A stretch of DNA of 64,000 bases, taken from Bradyrhizobium ontarionense. Its GTDB lineage: Bacteria > Pseudomonadota > Alphaproteobacteria > Rhizobiales > Xanthobacteraceae. Shown piece after piece: positions 52,537 to 61,248 of this stretch. A program made the translations under genes and the position numbers. The notes below the pieces were generated by a model, which was given only the letters and a program-made list of their open reading frames with translations, had not been told where the DNA came from and did not search any database. Location: NCBI RefSeq assembly GCF_021088345.1, contig NZ_CP088156.1:4092001-4156000 (forward strand), written 5' to 3'. Position 1 is the first letter of the stretch; each line of letters begins with the position of its first letter.

Positions 52537-54042
52537 GTGCTCATGGCCGAGAACAGTAGTGTCAACCTCGCGCTATTCGCGACGCAGCAAAAACTGCTCT
52601 TTGCGGACTTCTTCAAGCTTTACCAGACCGTTGCACGACCCCGCCGGATCTTCGTGATCGCGGCAGACGCAAACGCGGTCGCGCGCGTCGAGAAGCTCGG
52701 ACGACGCATCAACAAGACCGGATTCGTGGAGGGCAAGAGCTTCGTCGAGATGGCACTGCTGCGGGTGCCGATCTCGTTTCGCGACGTCGCAAGCCGAATC
52801 GAGAAGTGGGTGTCGCCAACCCGCGATGAAGGACCGGCCCTGCTCGTCGTGGACATGAGCTGGGGCCTGGAGACCAACTCGGCGACAGCGAATTTTGAGG
52901 GCTGGCCCGCACTTGCGGAAGCGCTCGCCCAGCAGTCAGAGCTCTCGATCGCCTCGCTCTATAACCGTCGGGTGCTGATCGACGAGCAGCTGCTCGTCGC
53001 GCTGCGCGGCCATCCGCAAATTCTCACCAGCAGCGGACTGGTCAGCAACCCGCATTGGCTCCCGTCGCGACTGCAGACGCGCGGCGCGCTGCGCGAGCAG
53101 GTGGATTTCTGGCTCGGCGCGATCGCGCCGGAGCTGCGGATCGGCACATCGGCGGCGGCCCTGCACGCGGCCGAAGGCGCCGACCCGATGTGGCTGCTGC
53201 GCCGATCGGCGGAGGAGCCCGGCACTGTTTATCTCGACAGCCGCGACCGCTGGAAGATCCGCTGTTTCGGACGCTTGCGGATCTATCGCAACGACGGCAG
53301 CCAAGTGAACTGGGACCCGCCGGGCGGCGCGACCCGCAAGACCAAGACGCTGTTCGCCTATCTGCTGCAAAAGGGCGGCCACGGCGCCGGTACCGATGAA
53401 CTCGCCGATCTGCTCTGGCCCAACGCCGACGACATCGAGGCTGCGCGTAACCGCCTCTATCACACCGTGCGCTATCTTCGGCTGGCGCTCGGCCAGTCCG
53501 ACCGACGCGACGGCGGCCGCAACTACGTCCGGCGCGAGGGCTCGCGCTACGTGCTGGTGCCGCCGGAGCGCAGCTGGCTCGACATCTCGACCTTCGAGCA
53601 GCTGTGCCGCCAGTCCCAGGGACACATCAAGGCCGGCGCCAGCGACGAGGCGCTGATCTGCCTGCAGGCGGCGGATCGTCTCTACACCGGAGACCTGTTC
53701 GAAGACATTCCGGTCGAGTACGCCGATGATGGCGAGCGCGACTGGTGCTGGAGCAAGCGCTACTGGCTGCGCGATATGTTCTTCAAGGTACAGCGCGACG
53801 CGGCGCGCATCTATCTCGAACGCAGCGACTACTCGGCCGCGCTCGCGCATTGCCAGAAGGCGCTCGCGATTGATCCCTTGTGCGAGATGGCGCATGCCGA
53901 GGCGATGCAGGTGTTCAAGGCGCAAGGACGGCGCGAGGCGATCGACCGCCAGTTCAAGCTCTATCTCGACTCGCTCAAGCATTTCGACAACCGGCCGAAG
54001 AGCGCCTCGCTTCAGGAGCTGCATCGCAAGCTGACGGCTTGA
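52537..54042 (+). CDS. MEDS-like sensory domain fused to SARP (wHTH-BTAD) regulator
   Basis: 501 residues. The N-terminal 200 residues (RRIFVIAADANAVARVEKL..., ALLVVDMSWGLETNS, ELSIASLYNRRVLIDEQLLVALRGHPQIL) follow the pattern of the MEDS domain of methylotroph/DcmR sensors. Residues ~245-350 form an OmpR/SARP winged helix (IRCFGRLRIYRNDG, TRKTKTLFAYLLQKGGHGAGTDELADLLWPN, ARNRLYHTVRYLRLAL). Residues ~355-500 are a BTAD all-helical domain (LDISTFEQLCRQSQGHIKAG...LYTGDLFEDIP...AALAHCQKALAIDPLCEMAHAEAMQ). It is probably the activator of the following gene units. GTG 52537 is best spaced from GGAG; ATG 52543 is an alternative. Confidence 0.82.
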   Translation: MLMAENSSVNLALFATQQKLLFADFFKLYQTVARPRRIFVIAADANAVARVEKLGRRINKTGFVEGKSFVEMALLRVPISFRDVASRIEKWVSPTRDEGPALLVVDMSWGLETNSATANFEGWPALAEALAQQSELSIASLYNRRVLIDEQLLVALRGHPQILTSSGLVSNPHWLPSRLQTRGALREQVDFWLGAIAPELRIGTSAAALHAAEGADPMWLLRRSAEEPGTVYLDSRDRWKIRCFGRLRIYRNDGSQVNWDPPGGATRKTKTLFAYLLQKGGHGAGTDELADLLWPNADDIEAARNRLYHTVRYLRLALGQSDRRDGGRNYVRREGSRYVLVPPERSWLDISTFEQLCRQSQGHIKAGASDEALICLQAADRLYTGDLFEDIPVEYADDGERDWCWSKRYWLRDMFFKVQRDAARIYLERSDYSAALAHCQKALAIDPLCEMAHAEAMQVFKAQGRREAIDRQFKLYLDSLKHFDNRPKSASLQELHRKLTA

Positions 54043-54162
54043 GAACGCTCGTTCGCCACGAGCCAAAGCTGGTCGGTGCACGACCTGCCCGGCGAACACG
54101 GCGCAACGGCACAACCCTCGGCAAATTCTACATTTTCTTCAAAATTATCATAGAGTTACAAG

Positions 54163-54194
54163 CTAAAGAAAACCCAAAGGCCGCCGCTTAGAGT
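54163..54194 (+). promoter_or_regulatory. SARP-type operator-promoter of the P450 operon
   Basis: CTAAAGA (54163-54169), four bases, CCAAAGG (54174-54180), eight bases, then the -10 box TAGAGT (54189-54194). The 11-bp repeat period and the 8-bp distance to the -10 box match known SARP binding sites and the parallel site at 62618-62649. Transcription should begin near 54201, 40 bases before the P450 ATG. Confidence 0.8.
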
Positions 54195-54241
54195 GAGCCC
54201 ATAACAATGTCGCCGTCGAGAGCGGCGAATGGGAGGACGAC

Positions 54242-55498
54242 ATGCCAGGTTCGGCAGCTCAGCTGGCGCGGTGTCCCTATGGCGACGCCGCAAAAGACTT
54301 CGATCCCTTCGAGATGCGCGATCCGTTCCCGTTCTACGAATGGGCGCGCGCTGAGGCACCGGTCTTCTTCTCCAACGAGCTGAAATATTACGTCGTCGCG
54401 CGCCACGCCGACATCAAGGCGGTGTTCGAAGACTGGCGCACGTTCTCATCGGAGAATGCACAGGCGCCGCTTCGCCCGATGTGCGACGAAGGCAAGCGCA
54501 TCATGCGCGAGGGCGGCTTCACCGCCTATTCCGGCCTGTCGGCCCGCGTGCCGCCAGATCACACCCGCATCCGCAAGCTCGTCCAGGGCTGCTTCGGACC
54601 GCGCCGGTTCAGGGCGATCGAGCCGGAGATCAAGGCGATCGTCAACCAGGCGATCGATGCCTTTGCCGATCGCGGACATGCCGACTTCTTCCGCGAATTC
54701 GCCTATGACGTCCCGGCGCTGGTGCTGTTCAAGCTGGTCGGCATCCCCAACATGGACGTGCCGCGCGTGAAGTCATGGGCGGTGAGCCGCGCGCTGCTGA
54801 CCTGGGGCGACCTCAGCGACGACGAGCAGGTCGAGCATGCGCGCAACATGGTCGAATACTGGAACTACTGCCGCGAGCTCGTTCGCCTGCGCCACGACGA
54901 TCCGACCGACGATCTTCCGGGTGATCTGGTCCGGCTGCAGAAGGAGGGCGCCGAGATCAGCGACGAGGAAATCGCCGGCGTTCTCTACAGCGCGCTGTTC
55001 GCCGGCCATGAGACCACGACGACGCTGATGGCCAACGGCATGCGCGAGCTGCTGCAGCGGCGCGAGAACTGGGAAGCCATCATCGCGGAGCCCCAGCTCA
55101 TTCCGAATGCGGTCGAGGAATCGCTGCGCTTCAGCCCATCCATCGTGGCCTGGCGCCGGCGTGCCCTGAAGGACGCCCAGATCGGCGGTGTGCCGGTGCC
55201 GAAGGACTCCAACATCCTCCTGCTGATCGGCTCCGCCAATCGCGACGAGTCCGTGTTCTCCGAGCCGACCCGCTTCGACGTCCGGCGCACCGACGCAAGA
55301 AGCCATCTGGCCTTCGGCTACGGCATCCACACCTGCGTCGGACAACAACTCGCCCGCATTGAGTTCGCGATCGCGCTCGGCGAGCTGACACGCAGGCTTC
55401 CGGGCCTCCGGCTGGCTGCGGATCAGACCATCGACTTCGTTCACAACATCTCGTTTCGCGTGCCGACCACGCTTCGGATCGAATGGGACGTCACCTGA
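54242..55498 (+). CDS. Cytochrome P450, CYP116-like
   Basis: 418 residues, soluble bacterial class. I-helix AGHETT (254-259), ExxR (ESLR, about 293-296), and the haem loop FGYGIHTCVG with Cys365 as the thiolate ligand. Regions RIRKLVQGCFGPRRF, RALLTWGDLSDDEQVEHARNMVEYWNYCRELV and DDLPGDLVRLQ resemble the haem domain of CYP116/ThcB-type enzymes, without a fused reductase. It needs a ferredoxin, probably the one at 62023. GGGAGGACGAC precedes the ATG. First gene of the island operon. Confidence 0.92.
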   Translation: MPGSAAQLARCPYGDAAKDFDPFEMRDPFPFYEWARAEAPVFFSNELKYYVVARHADIKAVFEDWRTFSSENAQAPLRPMCDEGKRIMREGGFTAYSGLSARVPPDHTRIRKLVQGCFGPRRFRAIEPEIKAIVNQAIDAFADRGHADFFREFAYDVPALVLFKLVGIPNMDVPRVKSWAVSRALLTWGDLSDDEQVEHARNMVEYWNYCRELVRLRHDDPTDDLPGDLVRLQKEGAEISDEEIAGVLYSALFAGHETTTTLMANGMRELLQRRENWEAIIAEPQLIPNAVEESLRFSPSIVAWRRRALKDAQIGGVPVPKDSNILLLIGSANRDESVFSEPTRFDVRRTDARSHLAFGYGIHTCVGQQLARIEFAIALGELTRRLPGLRLAADQTIDFVHNISFRVPTTLRIEWDVT

Positions 55499-55582
55499 CG
55501 CGACACGTTCGTCAGCAGGACGCGTTTCACAAGCAACAACAAGTCCGGAATCGATCCGGACCACAAGGTGGGGAACAGACGC

Positions 55583-56662
55583 ATGGGCGCCAACGCAGCC
55601 GCATCTTTCATCGTGCCGTTCGAAGCCGCACGCGAAGACGACTTCCCGAGGATCGGCGGAAAATGCGCAAGCCTGGCGCGCATGATCGCACAAGGCGTGC
55701 GCGTGCCGGCGGGATTTGCGGTCGCGACCGACGCCTACGCCTTGCATCTTCGAAGCAACGGGCTCGAGGCGACGATCAGTGAGCGCCTGTCGCGGATCGT
55801 GCTCGACGATGTCGACGACGAAGAGAAGCTTTCGCACGAGATCCGCGACGCAATCATCGCGCAGCCGATGCCGGGCTCGGTCGAGCAGTCGATCCGCGAG
55901 GCCTATCGCCGGATGTCGCCCGACGGCCAATTGCCGGTCGCGGTGCGCTCGTCGGCAACAGCGGAAGACCTGCCCGATGCCAGCTTTGCCGGCCAGCAGG
56001 ACACCTATCTCTGGGTGGTCGGCGAGGACATCGTGGTCGAGAAGGTCAAGGCGTGCTGGGCCAGCCTGTTCAATGCCCGCGCGATCTCCTATCGCGCCGA
56101 GAACGGGCTCGGCCAGATCGACGTGCTGATGTCGGTCGGCGTCCAGAAGATGGTCAATGCCACCGCCGCGGGCGTGGCGATGACGCTGGATCCCATCAAT
56201 GGCGACCGCACCAAGATCGTGATCGATTCCGCCTTCGGGCTCGGCGAGCCCGTGGTCTCCGGCGAAATTACGCCGGATAATTTTGTCGTCGAGAAGGTGC
56301 TTCTCCAGGTGATCAAACAACGGATCGCCGAGAAGGATTTCGAGCTCGTCGCTGATCGCGCCGAGCGCCGCACGGTCGAGCGCGTGATCGCGCCGGAACG
56401 TCGCACCCTGCCCTCCCTGACCAACGCGCAGGTCCTCGCCGTCGCCAGGCTCGCCAAGTCGCTCGAGCGCAGCATGGGCTGCCCACAGGACGTCGAATGG
56501 GCGATCGATGCCGATCTCCCCGAGGACGAGAATCTCGTCGCGCTGCAGAGCCGGCCGGAAACCGTCTGGAGCCGGAAGAAGAAGCAAACGAGCGCGATCT
56601 ATGAAACCGGGATCGCGGGCGTGCTGGGAACGCTGCTGGCCCCGGTTCAGGCCAAGCGGTGA
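55583..56662 (+). CDS. PEP-synthase-like ATP-binding subunit (PPDK_N domain)
   Basis: 359 residues carrying only the ATP-grasp part of PEP synthase/pyruvate phosphate dikinase. GGKCASLARMIAQGVRVPAGFAVATDAYALHL, LPVAVRSSATAEDLPDASFAGQQDTYL, QKMVNATAAGVAMTLDPINGDRTKIVIDSAFGLGEPVVSGEITPDNFVV and DVEWAIDADLPEDENLVALQSRPETVWS are the domain hallmarks. The phosphohistidine domain is in the next gene, 42 bases downstream. This split resembles the phenylphosphate synthase subunits of anaerobic phenol degraders. The ATG at 55583 is preferred to GTG 55568. Confidence 0.87.
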   Translation: MGANAAASFIVPFEAAREDDFPRIGGKCASLARMIAQGVRVPAGFAVATDAYALHLRSNGLEATISERLSRIVLDDVDDEEKLSHEIRDAIIAQPMPGSVEQSIREAYRRMSPDGQLPVAVRSSATAEDLPDASFAGQQDTYLWVVGEDIVVEKVKACWASLFNARAISYRAENGLGQIDVLMSVGVQKMVNATAAGVAMTLDPINGDRTKIVIDSAFGLGEPVVSGEITPDNFVVEKVLLQVIKQRIAEKDFELVADRAERRTVERVIAPERRTLPSLTNAQVLAVARLAKSLERSMGCPQDVEWAIDADLPEDENLVALQSRPETVWSRKKKQTSAIYETGIAGVLGTLLAPVQAKR

Positions 56663-56704
56663 GCATCACCTAATGAACAACAGAGAAAACGAGGGGAAAC
56701 GACG

Positions 56705-58513
56705 ATGACAGCGCATGCGAAATTCCCAAGTCCCTATGACCTGAAGACTCCTGTCGGCGCCGAGGGCTGGGAAAAGCTTTATCCCTACTATCTGCAGTTC
56801 CAGAACAGCCTGCGCGACAAGGAGGACGGCAAGTTCTGGTTCTGCGACTCGCAGCACTGGCCAAGCCCGTTCAAGCCGTTCGACGCCGTCACCGTCGAGT
56901 TCGCGGTCAAGTGCCTCGGCCAGTACAACACGCGGCACTATCTGATCCCGCCGGCCAACGGCGTCGAATACCGCATTCACAACGGCTATTGCTACATGAG
57001 CCCGGTCGCCGTCGCGCCCGAGCTGATCGGCGGCCGCGTGCCGCATTTCATGGAGCGCGCCGGCTACTACTTCCAGAACTGGGACCGCCTGCTGGCGAAC
57101 TGGGACAAGAAGGTTCGCGCCAACATCGCCGATCTCGAAGCGCTCAACTTCGAGCCGCTGCCCGAAGCCGTGCCGCTGGAGTGGATCACGGGGGGCGTCG
57201 GCCTCGACAACACCTACGCGCTGATGGAGACCTATGATCGGGCGATCCAGCTGCTCTACAAGACCTGGCAGTATCACTTCGAGTTCCTGAATCTCGGCTA
57301 CGCCGCCTATCTCGACTTCTTCAGCTTCATGAAGGGGCAGTTCCCCACCATTCCCGACCAGGCCATCGCCAAGATGGTGCAGGGCGTGGAGGTGGACCTG
57401 TTCCGTCCCGACGACGAGTTGAAGAAGCTCGCCAAGCTCGCCGTGAAGCTCGGTGTCGCCGATGCCCTGAAGAGCGGATCGGTCGACGAGGCACTTGCTG
57501 CAGTCGGCCGTGCGCCGAACGGCGCCGAATGGCTGAAGGCCTGGAAGGAGGCCCAGGATCCCTGGTTCAACTTCACCTCCGGTAACGGCTTCTACTCGAC
57601 CGACAAGTACTGGATCGAGCATCTCGATATCCCGCTCGGCTACATCAGGGACTACGTCGTCCGCGTGCAGCGGGGCGAGGACATCGACCGGCCGACGGAG
57701 GCCATCGCGAGAGAGCGCGACCGGATCACGTCCGAATATGCCGAGTTGCTCGATGCCGACGCCCGCGCCGCCTTCGAGGGCAAGCTCGGGCTCGCCCGCA
57801 CCGTCTTCCCCTATGTCGAGAACCACAATTTCTACATCGAGCATTGGTCGATGAGCGTGTTCTGGCGCAAGATGCGCGAGCTCGGCGCCATCTTCCGTGA
57901 CGCCGGCTTCTGGAAGGACGCCGACGACCTGTTCTATCTCAACCGTCAGGAAGTCCGCGACGCGTTGTTCGACTACGGCAATGGCTGGGCGGTCGGCGCA
58001 CCCGCGATCGGTCCGACCTACTGGCCGCCGGAGATCGAGCGTCGCAAGACAATCCTGGCCGCCCTCGCGACGACGCCGCCGCAGCCCGCGCTCAACAATC
58101 CGCCGGATGTGATCACGGAGCCGTTCACGATCATGCTCTGGGGCATCACCACCGAGAGCATTGGCCGCTGGCTCGATGGCGCTGCGAACACGACCAAGCT
58201 GTCCGGCATGGCGGCCTCGCCCGGCATCGTCGAGGGCCGCGCCCGCGTGGTGCGCTCGGCCGATGAGCTCGGCCAGATCGAGCAGGGCGAGATCCTGGTC
58301 GCGCCGGTCACCGCGCCGAGCTGGGCGCCGATCTTCGGCAAGATCAACGCGATCGTCACCGACATCGGCGGCATGATGTCCCACGCCGCGATCGTGTGCC
58401 GCGAATACGGCCTGCCGGCCGTCACCGGCACCGGGCGCGCAAGCTCCTCGATCAAGAACGGGCAGATGCTGCGCGTCAACGGCTCGACCGGCGAAGTGAC
58501 CATTCTGTCTTGA
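56705..58513 (+). CDS. PEP-utilising enzyme partner with C-terminal phosphohistidine domain
   Basis: 602 residues. The C-terminal domain has the swivelling phosphohistidine motif TDIGGMMSHAAIVCREYGLPAVTGTG with H560. The first ~480 residues (FWFCDSQHWPSPFKPFDAVTVEF, YYFQNWDRLLANWDKKVRANI, FPYVENHNFYIEHWSMSVFWRKMRELG) resemble the substrate-binding middle part of PEP-synthase-like phosphotransferases such as rifampin phosphotransferase, not the TIM barrel of PEP synthase. With the upstream subunit it should transfer the beta-phosphate of ATP through His560 to an acceptor, probably an alcohol. The acceptor is unknown. Confidence 0.85.
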   Translation: MTAHAKFPSPYDLKTPVGAEGWEKLYPYYLQFQNSLRDKEDGKFWFCDSQHWPSPFKPFDAVTVEFAVKCLGQYNTRHYLIPPANGVEYRIHNGYCYMSPVAVAPELIGGRVPHFMERAGYYFQNWDRLLANWDKKVRANIADLEALNFEPLPEAVPLEWITGGVGLDNTYALMETYDRAIQLLYKTWQYHFEFLNLGYAAYLDFFSFMKGQFPTIPDQAIAKMVQGVEVDLFRPDDELKKLAKLAVKLGVADALKSGSVDEALAAVGRAPNGAEWLKAWKEAQDPWFNFTSGNGFYSTDKYWIEHLDIPLGYIRDYVVRVQRGEDIDRPTEAIARERDRITSEYAELLDADARAAFEGKLGLARTVFPYVENHNFYIEHWSMSVFWRKMRELGAIFRDAGFWKDADDLFYLNRQEVRDALFDYGNGWAVGAPAIGPTYWPPEIERRKTILAALATTPPQPALNNPPDVITEPFTIMLWGITTESIGRWLDGAANTTKLSGMAASPGIVEGRARVVRSADELGQIEQGEILVAPVTAPSWAPIFGKINAIVTDIGGMMSHAAIVCREYGLPAVTGTGRASSSIKNGQMLRVNGSTGEVTILS

Positions 58514-58520
58514 ACCAACC

Positions 58521-58549
58521 AGCAGAGGCCGGCAGGGCCGGCCTCTGCT
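58521..58549 (+). promoter_or_regulatory. Strong intercistronic hairpin inside the island operon
   Basis: AGCAGAGGCCGGC (58521-58533), three-base loop, GCCGGCCTCTGCT (58537-58549): a perfect 13-base stem seven bases after the stop of the PEP-utilising gene. No T run follows, so it more likely stabilises the upstream message or partly terminates transcription. Confidence 0.6.
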
Positions 58550-58569
58550 GCCGCATATGGAATACTGCA

Positions 58570-59172
58570 ATGCTCGATAAGTCCGACGTCGGCAATCGCT
58601 ATGACGAGGTATGGCGCATCAGCGAGCCGTACATGCGCGCGCGCAAGAACGACGTCCACATTCCGCTGTCCTATGCCTACGCCCGCAAGCTGCTGTCGCA
58701 CTATCCGGATGCAGACGAGGACATCGTCTCCCTCGCAATCATCCTGCACGATATCGGCTGGTACTCGATCGACATGAAGGACATCATCGAGAAGGGATTC
58801 GGCGCCAACATGATGAAGTCCGACGTGCGCTTTCTGCACGAAAGCGAAGGCGTTCGCATGTCGCGCGAGGTCCTGGAGCAGGCCGACTGGCCGGAGCCGG
58901 TGATCGTCGCGGTCGGCGAGATCATCGATGGCCACGATACCCGCCCCTACCCGCGCTCGCTGAACGACCGGGTCGTGCGCGACGCGGACAAGCTGTGGCG
59001 CTACACGACCACGGGCGTCGCGGTTGCCTGCGACTGGTTCAAGATGACGCCGCGCCAATATGCGTCGCGCCTGACAACCCAGCTTGCCGTGCTCGAGACC
59101 GAAGCCGGACGGCTGATGGCCGAGGAGGCGCTGAACAAGACCCGGGCAGCGCTGATGCTCGACCTGATCTGA
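58570..59172 (+). CDS. HD-domain protein 1 of the island
   Basis: 200 residues. Candidate metal ligands are H30, H60-D61 (ILHDIGW), H90 (FLHESEG), H122 (IIDGHDTR) and D138 or D140 (RDADKLWR), a six-ligand set that can hold two metals. HD proteins are usually phosphohydrolases, but a subset (PhnZ, TmpB-like) are diiron oxygenases with the same ligand pattern. The paralogue two genes downstream shares GHDTR and DADKLWR. Here, next to a phosphotransferase, hydrolysis or oxidative cleavage of a phosphorylated intermediate is conceivable. Confidence 0.82.
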   Translation: MLDKSDVGNRYDEVWRISEPYMRARKNDVHIPLSYAYARKLLSHYPDADEDIVSLAIILHDIGWYSIDMKDIIEKGFGANMMKSDVRFLHESEGVRMSREVLEQADWPEPVIVAVGEIIDGHDTRPYPRSLNDRVVRDADKLWRYTTTGVAVACDWFKMTPRQYASRLTTQLAVLETEAGRLMAEEALNKTRAALMLDLI

Positions 59173-59188
59173 ACAACGGACGGCGGAC

Positions 59189-60634
59189 ATGGACATGTTC
59201 ATCGACGGCCGCCGGGTTGCAGCCCAAGGCGGAGCGACCTTCGACGTTCTCGATCCGGCGACCGGCGAGACGATCGACAGCGTTCCGGATGCGGGCCGTG
59301 CGGATGTCGATGCCGCGATCCGGTCGGCCGAGACGGCGCTCCAGGCCTGGAAGGCGACACCCGTCGCCGAACGCGCGCGCCTGCAAAAGGCTGCGGCGCA
59401 GCTGATGCGCGCGAACGCCGAGGAGCTCGGCCGTCTGCTGACCAGGGAGCTCGGCCGTCCGCTGGCGGGCGCGATCGGCGAAATCCAGCGCTCGGCCGAA
59501 TTGCTCGACGTCTATGCCGAAGAAGGCCTGCGCCTGCACGCCGAGATGCCGCTGACGGGCGTGGCCGGCGAGAAGATCATCATCACGCGCGAGCCGGTCG
59601 GCGTCGTGGTCGCGATCACGCCGTTCAACTATCCGGTGACCTTGCTCTGCTTCAAGCTCGGCGCCGCGCTGATGGCCGGCTGCACCGTCGTCGCCAAGCC
59701 TGCCGAGGACACGCCGCTGTCGACCTTGCGGCTCGCCGAACTGTTCCGAACGGCGGGCTATCCAAACGGCTGCTTCAACGTCGTGACCGGCCGCGGCCCC
59801 GACCTCGGCATGCAGATGATCGAGCATCCGACGCCGCGCAAGATCGCCTTCACCGGCGGCACCAGGGCCGGCAAGGCGATTGCCGCCGCGGCAGCAGGAA
59901 CGATGAAGCGCGTCACGCTCGAGCTCGGCGGCCAATGTCCGGCCATCGTCTGCGCCGACGCCGACATCGGCGCAGCCGCTGCGGCGATCGCCCGTCACGC
60001 CTTCGCCAATTCCGGTCAGTTCTGCTACCGAGTCAATCGCGTCTATGTCGAGCGCCCCGCCTATGCGGCGTTCCTCGACGCGCTCGCCGGCAAGGTCGCG
60101 CAGCTCGAAATCGGCAACGGCCTGACCTCGAATTGCGCGCTCGGGCCTTTGGTCAACGAGAAGATCTACCGCAACAGCGAGCGACAGATTGCGGACGCCC
60201 GCGCCCTCGGCGCGACCGTGCTGACCGGCGGAGCCCGGTTGACTGGCGGCCTCTACGACAAGGGCTGGTTCCTGCCGCCGACGGTAATTGCCGATGCCAA
60301 TCCTTCCGCTCTCGTCATGACCGAGGAAACGTTCGGGCCGGTGCTCGGCGTTGCCGCATTCGACGACCGCACTGAAGCGCTGCGGCTCGCCAATGCGACG
60401 GTCTATGGCCTGGCGGCCTTCGTGTTCTCGCGCAACCTCGCGGTAGGGCTGACATTGGCCGAGCGCCTCGAAGCCGGCTCGGTCTGGGTCAACGACATCC
60501 AGCGATCGAACCAGCGCGCGCCGTTCGGCGGCATGAAGCAGAGCGGGATCGGCCGCGAAAAGGGCCGCTACGGCATCGAGGACTATCTCGAATACAAGAC
60601 GATCTATCTCAGCTACGACGCGGAGCTGCGATGA
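59189..60634 (+). CDS. NAD(P)-dependent aldehyde dehydrogenase
   Basis: 481 residues, complete ALDH fold. N147 in TPFNYP, K170 in VVAKPAEDTP, general base E245 (LELGGQCP), nucleophile C279 (NSGQFCYR), and EETFGPVLGVAAF. It oxidises an aldehyde to the carboxylate, presumably the product of the SDR or P450 steps. The gene overlaps the following HD gene by four bases (ATGA), so they are translationally coupled. Confidence 0.95.
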   Translation: MDMFIDGRRVAAQGGATFDVLDPATGETIDSVPDAGRADVDAAIRSAETALQAWKATPVAERARLQKAAAQLMRANAEELGRLLTRELGRPLAGAIGEIQRSAELLDVYAEEGLRLHAEMPLTGVAGEKIIITREPVGVVVAITPFNYPVTLLCFKLGAALMAGCTVVAKPAEDTPLSTLRLAELFRTAGYPNGCFNVVTGRGPDLGMQMIEHPTPRKIAFTGGTRAGKAIAAAAAGTMKRVTLELGGQCPAIVCADADIGAAAAAIARHAFANSGQFCYRVNRVYVERPAYAAFLDALAGKVAQLEIGNGLTSNCALGPLVNEKIYRNSERQIADARALGATVLTGGARLTGGLYDKGWFLPPTVIADANPSALVMTEETFGPVLGVAAFDDRTEALRLANATVYGLAAFVFSRNLAVGLTLAERLEAGSVWVNDIQRSNQRAPFGGMKQSGIGREKGRYGIEDYLEYKTIYLSYDAELR

Positions 60635-61248
60635 CGCATTTTCTGCGCGAACAGGATCTGCCGATCTGGCTTGCTGCGCGGCCGTGGCTGGACGTGCGCT
60701 CGAACGACGAACATACGCTGATCTCCTATCGTCTCGGCCAGGCGCTGCTGCGGATCCATCCCGACGCGGACGCCTCCGTGGTGCTGCCCGCGATCCTCAT
60801 GCACGACGTCGGCTGGAAGAAATTCCCGCCCGAGCAGCTCGCCGCCGCCGTCGGCCCCAATCCCAGATATCCCGAGCTGCAGCGCGCCCACGAGATCGAG
60901 GGTGTGAAGATCGCGGCCGAAACGTTCGCACGGCTGGCGATCCCTGGGCTGCAGGTCGAGACCATCCTGGCGATCATCGACGGCCACGACACCCGCAAGA
61001 AGGCGATCTCGCGCGAGGATGCGCTGATGAAGGATGCCGACAAGCTGTGGCGCTTCACCGGCCATGGGGTCGCGACGATCGGCGGCTGGTTCGATACGCC
61101 GCCAAAGGAGACGCTCGCGATGCTGGAGAGCTTCGTGCTGCCATCGATGCTGACCGAGGCCGGTACGACCATGGCCCAGGCGCTGATCGCGGAGGGCGTC
61201 GCATCCGCGTTCATGACGGATCTGCTGCACATCGAGGTTCCCGCATGA
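60631..61248 (+). CDS. HD-domain protein 2 of the island
   Basis: 205 residues. Metal ligand candidates H28, H58-D59 (MHDVGW), H87 (AHEIEG), H119 (IIDGHDTRKK) and D135 or D137 (KDADKLWR), in the same order and spacing as the first HD protein. Overlaps both neighbours by four bases (ATGA junctions with the aldehyde dehydrogenase and SDR genes). Two diverged HD copies in one operon suggest distinct steps or a heterodimer. Confidence 0.82.
   Translation: MTHFLREQDLPIWLAARPWLDVRSNDEHTLISYRLGQALLRIHPDADASVVLPAILMHDVGWKKFPPEQLAAAVGPNPRYPELQRAHEIEGVKIAAETFARLAIPGLQVETILAIIDGHDTRKKAISREDALMKDADKLWRFTGHGVATIGGWFDTPPKETLAMLESFVLPSMLTEAGTTMAQALIAEGVASAFMTDLLHIEVPA

Noticed and set aside
54773..58570. 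Two long antisense frames across the P450 and phosphotransferase genes
   Set aside because: They overlap genes with clear catalytic motifs on the plus strand and have shadow-type composition.
60684..61244. N-terminal extension of the island SDR (187 codons)
   Set aside because: The extension is the second HD gene read in another frame; the SDR starts at 61245 with an ATGA overlap and a classical TGxxxGxG N-terminus.
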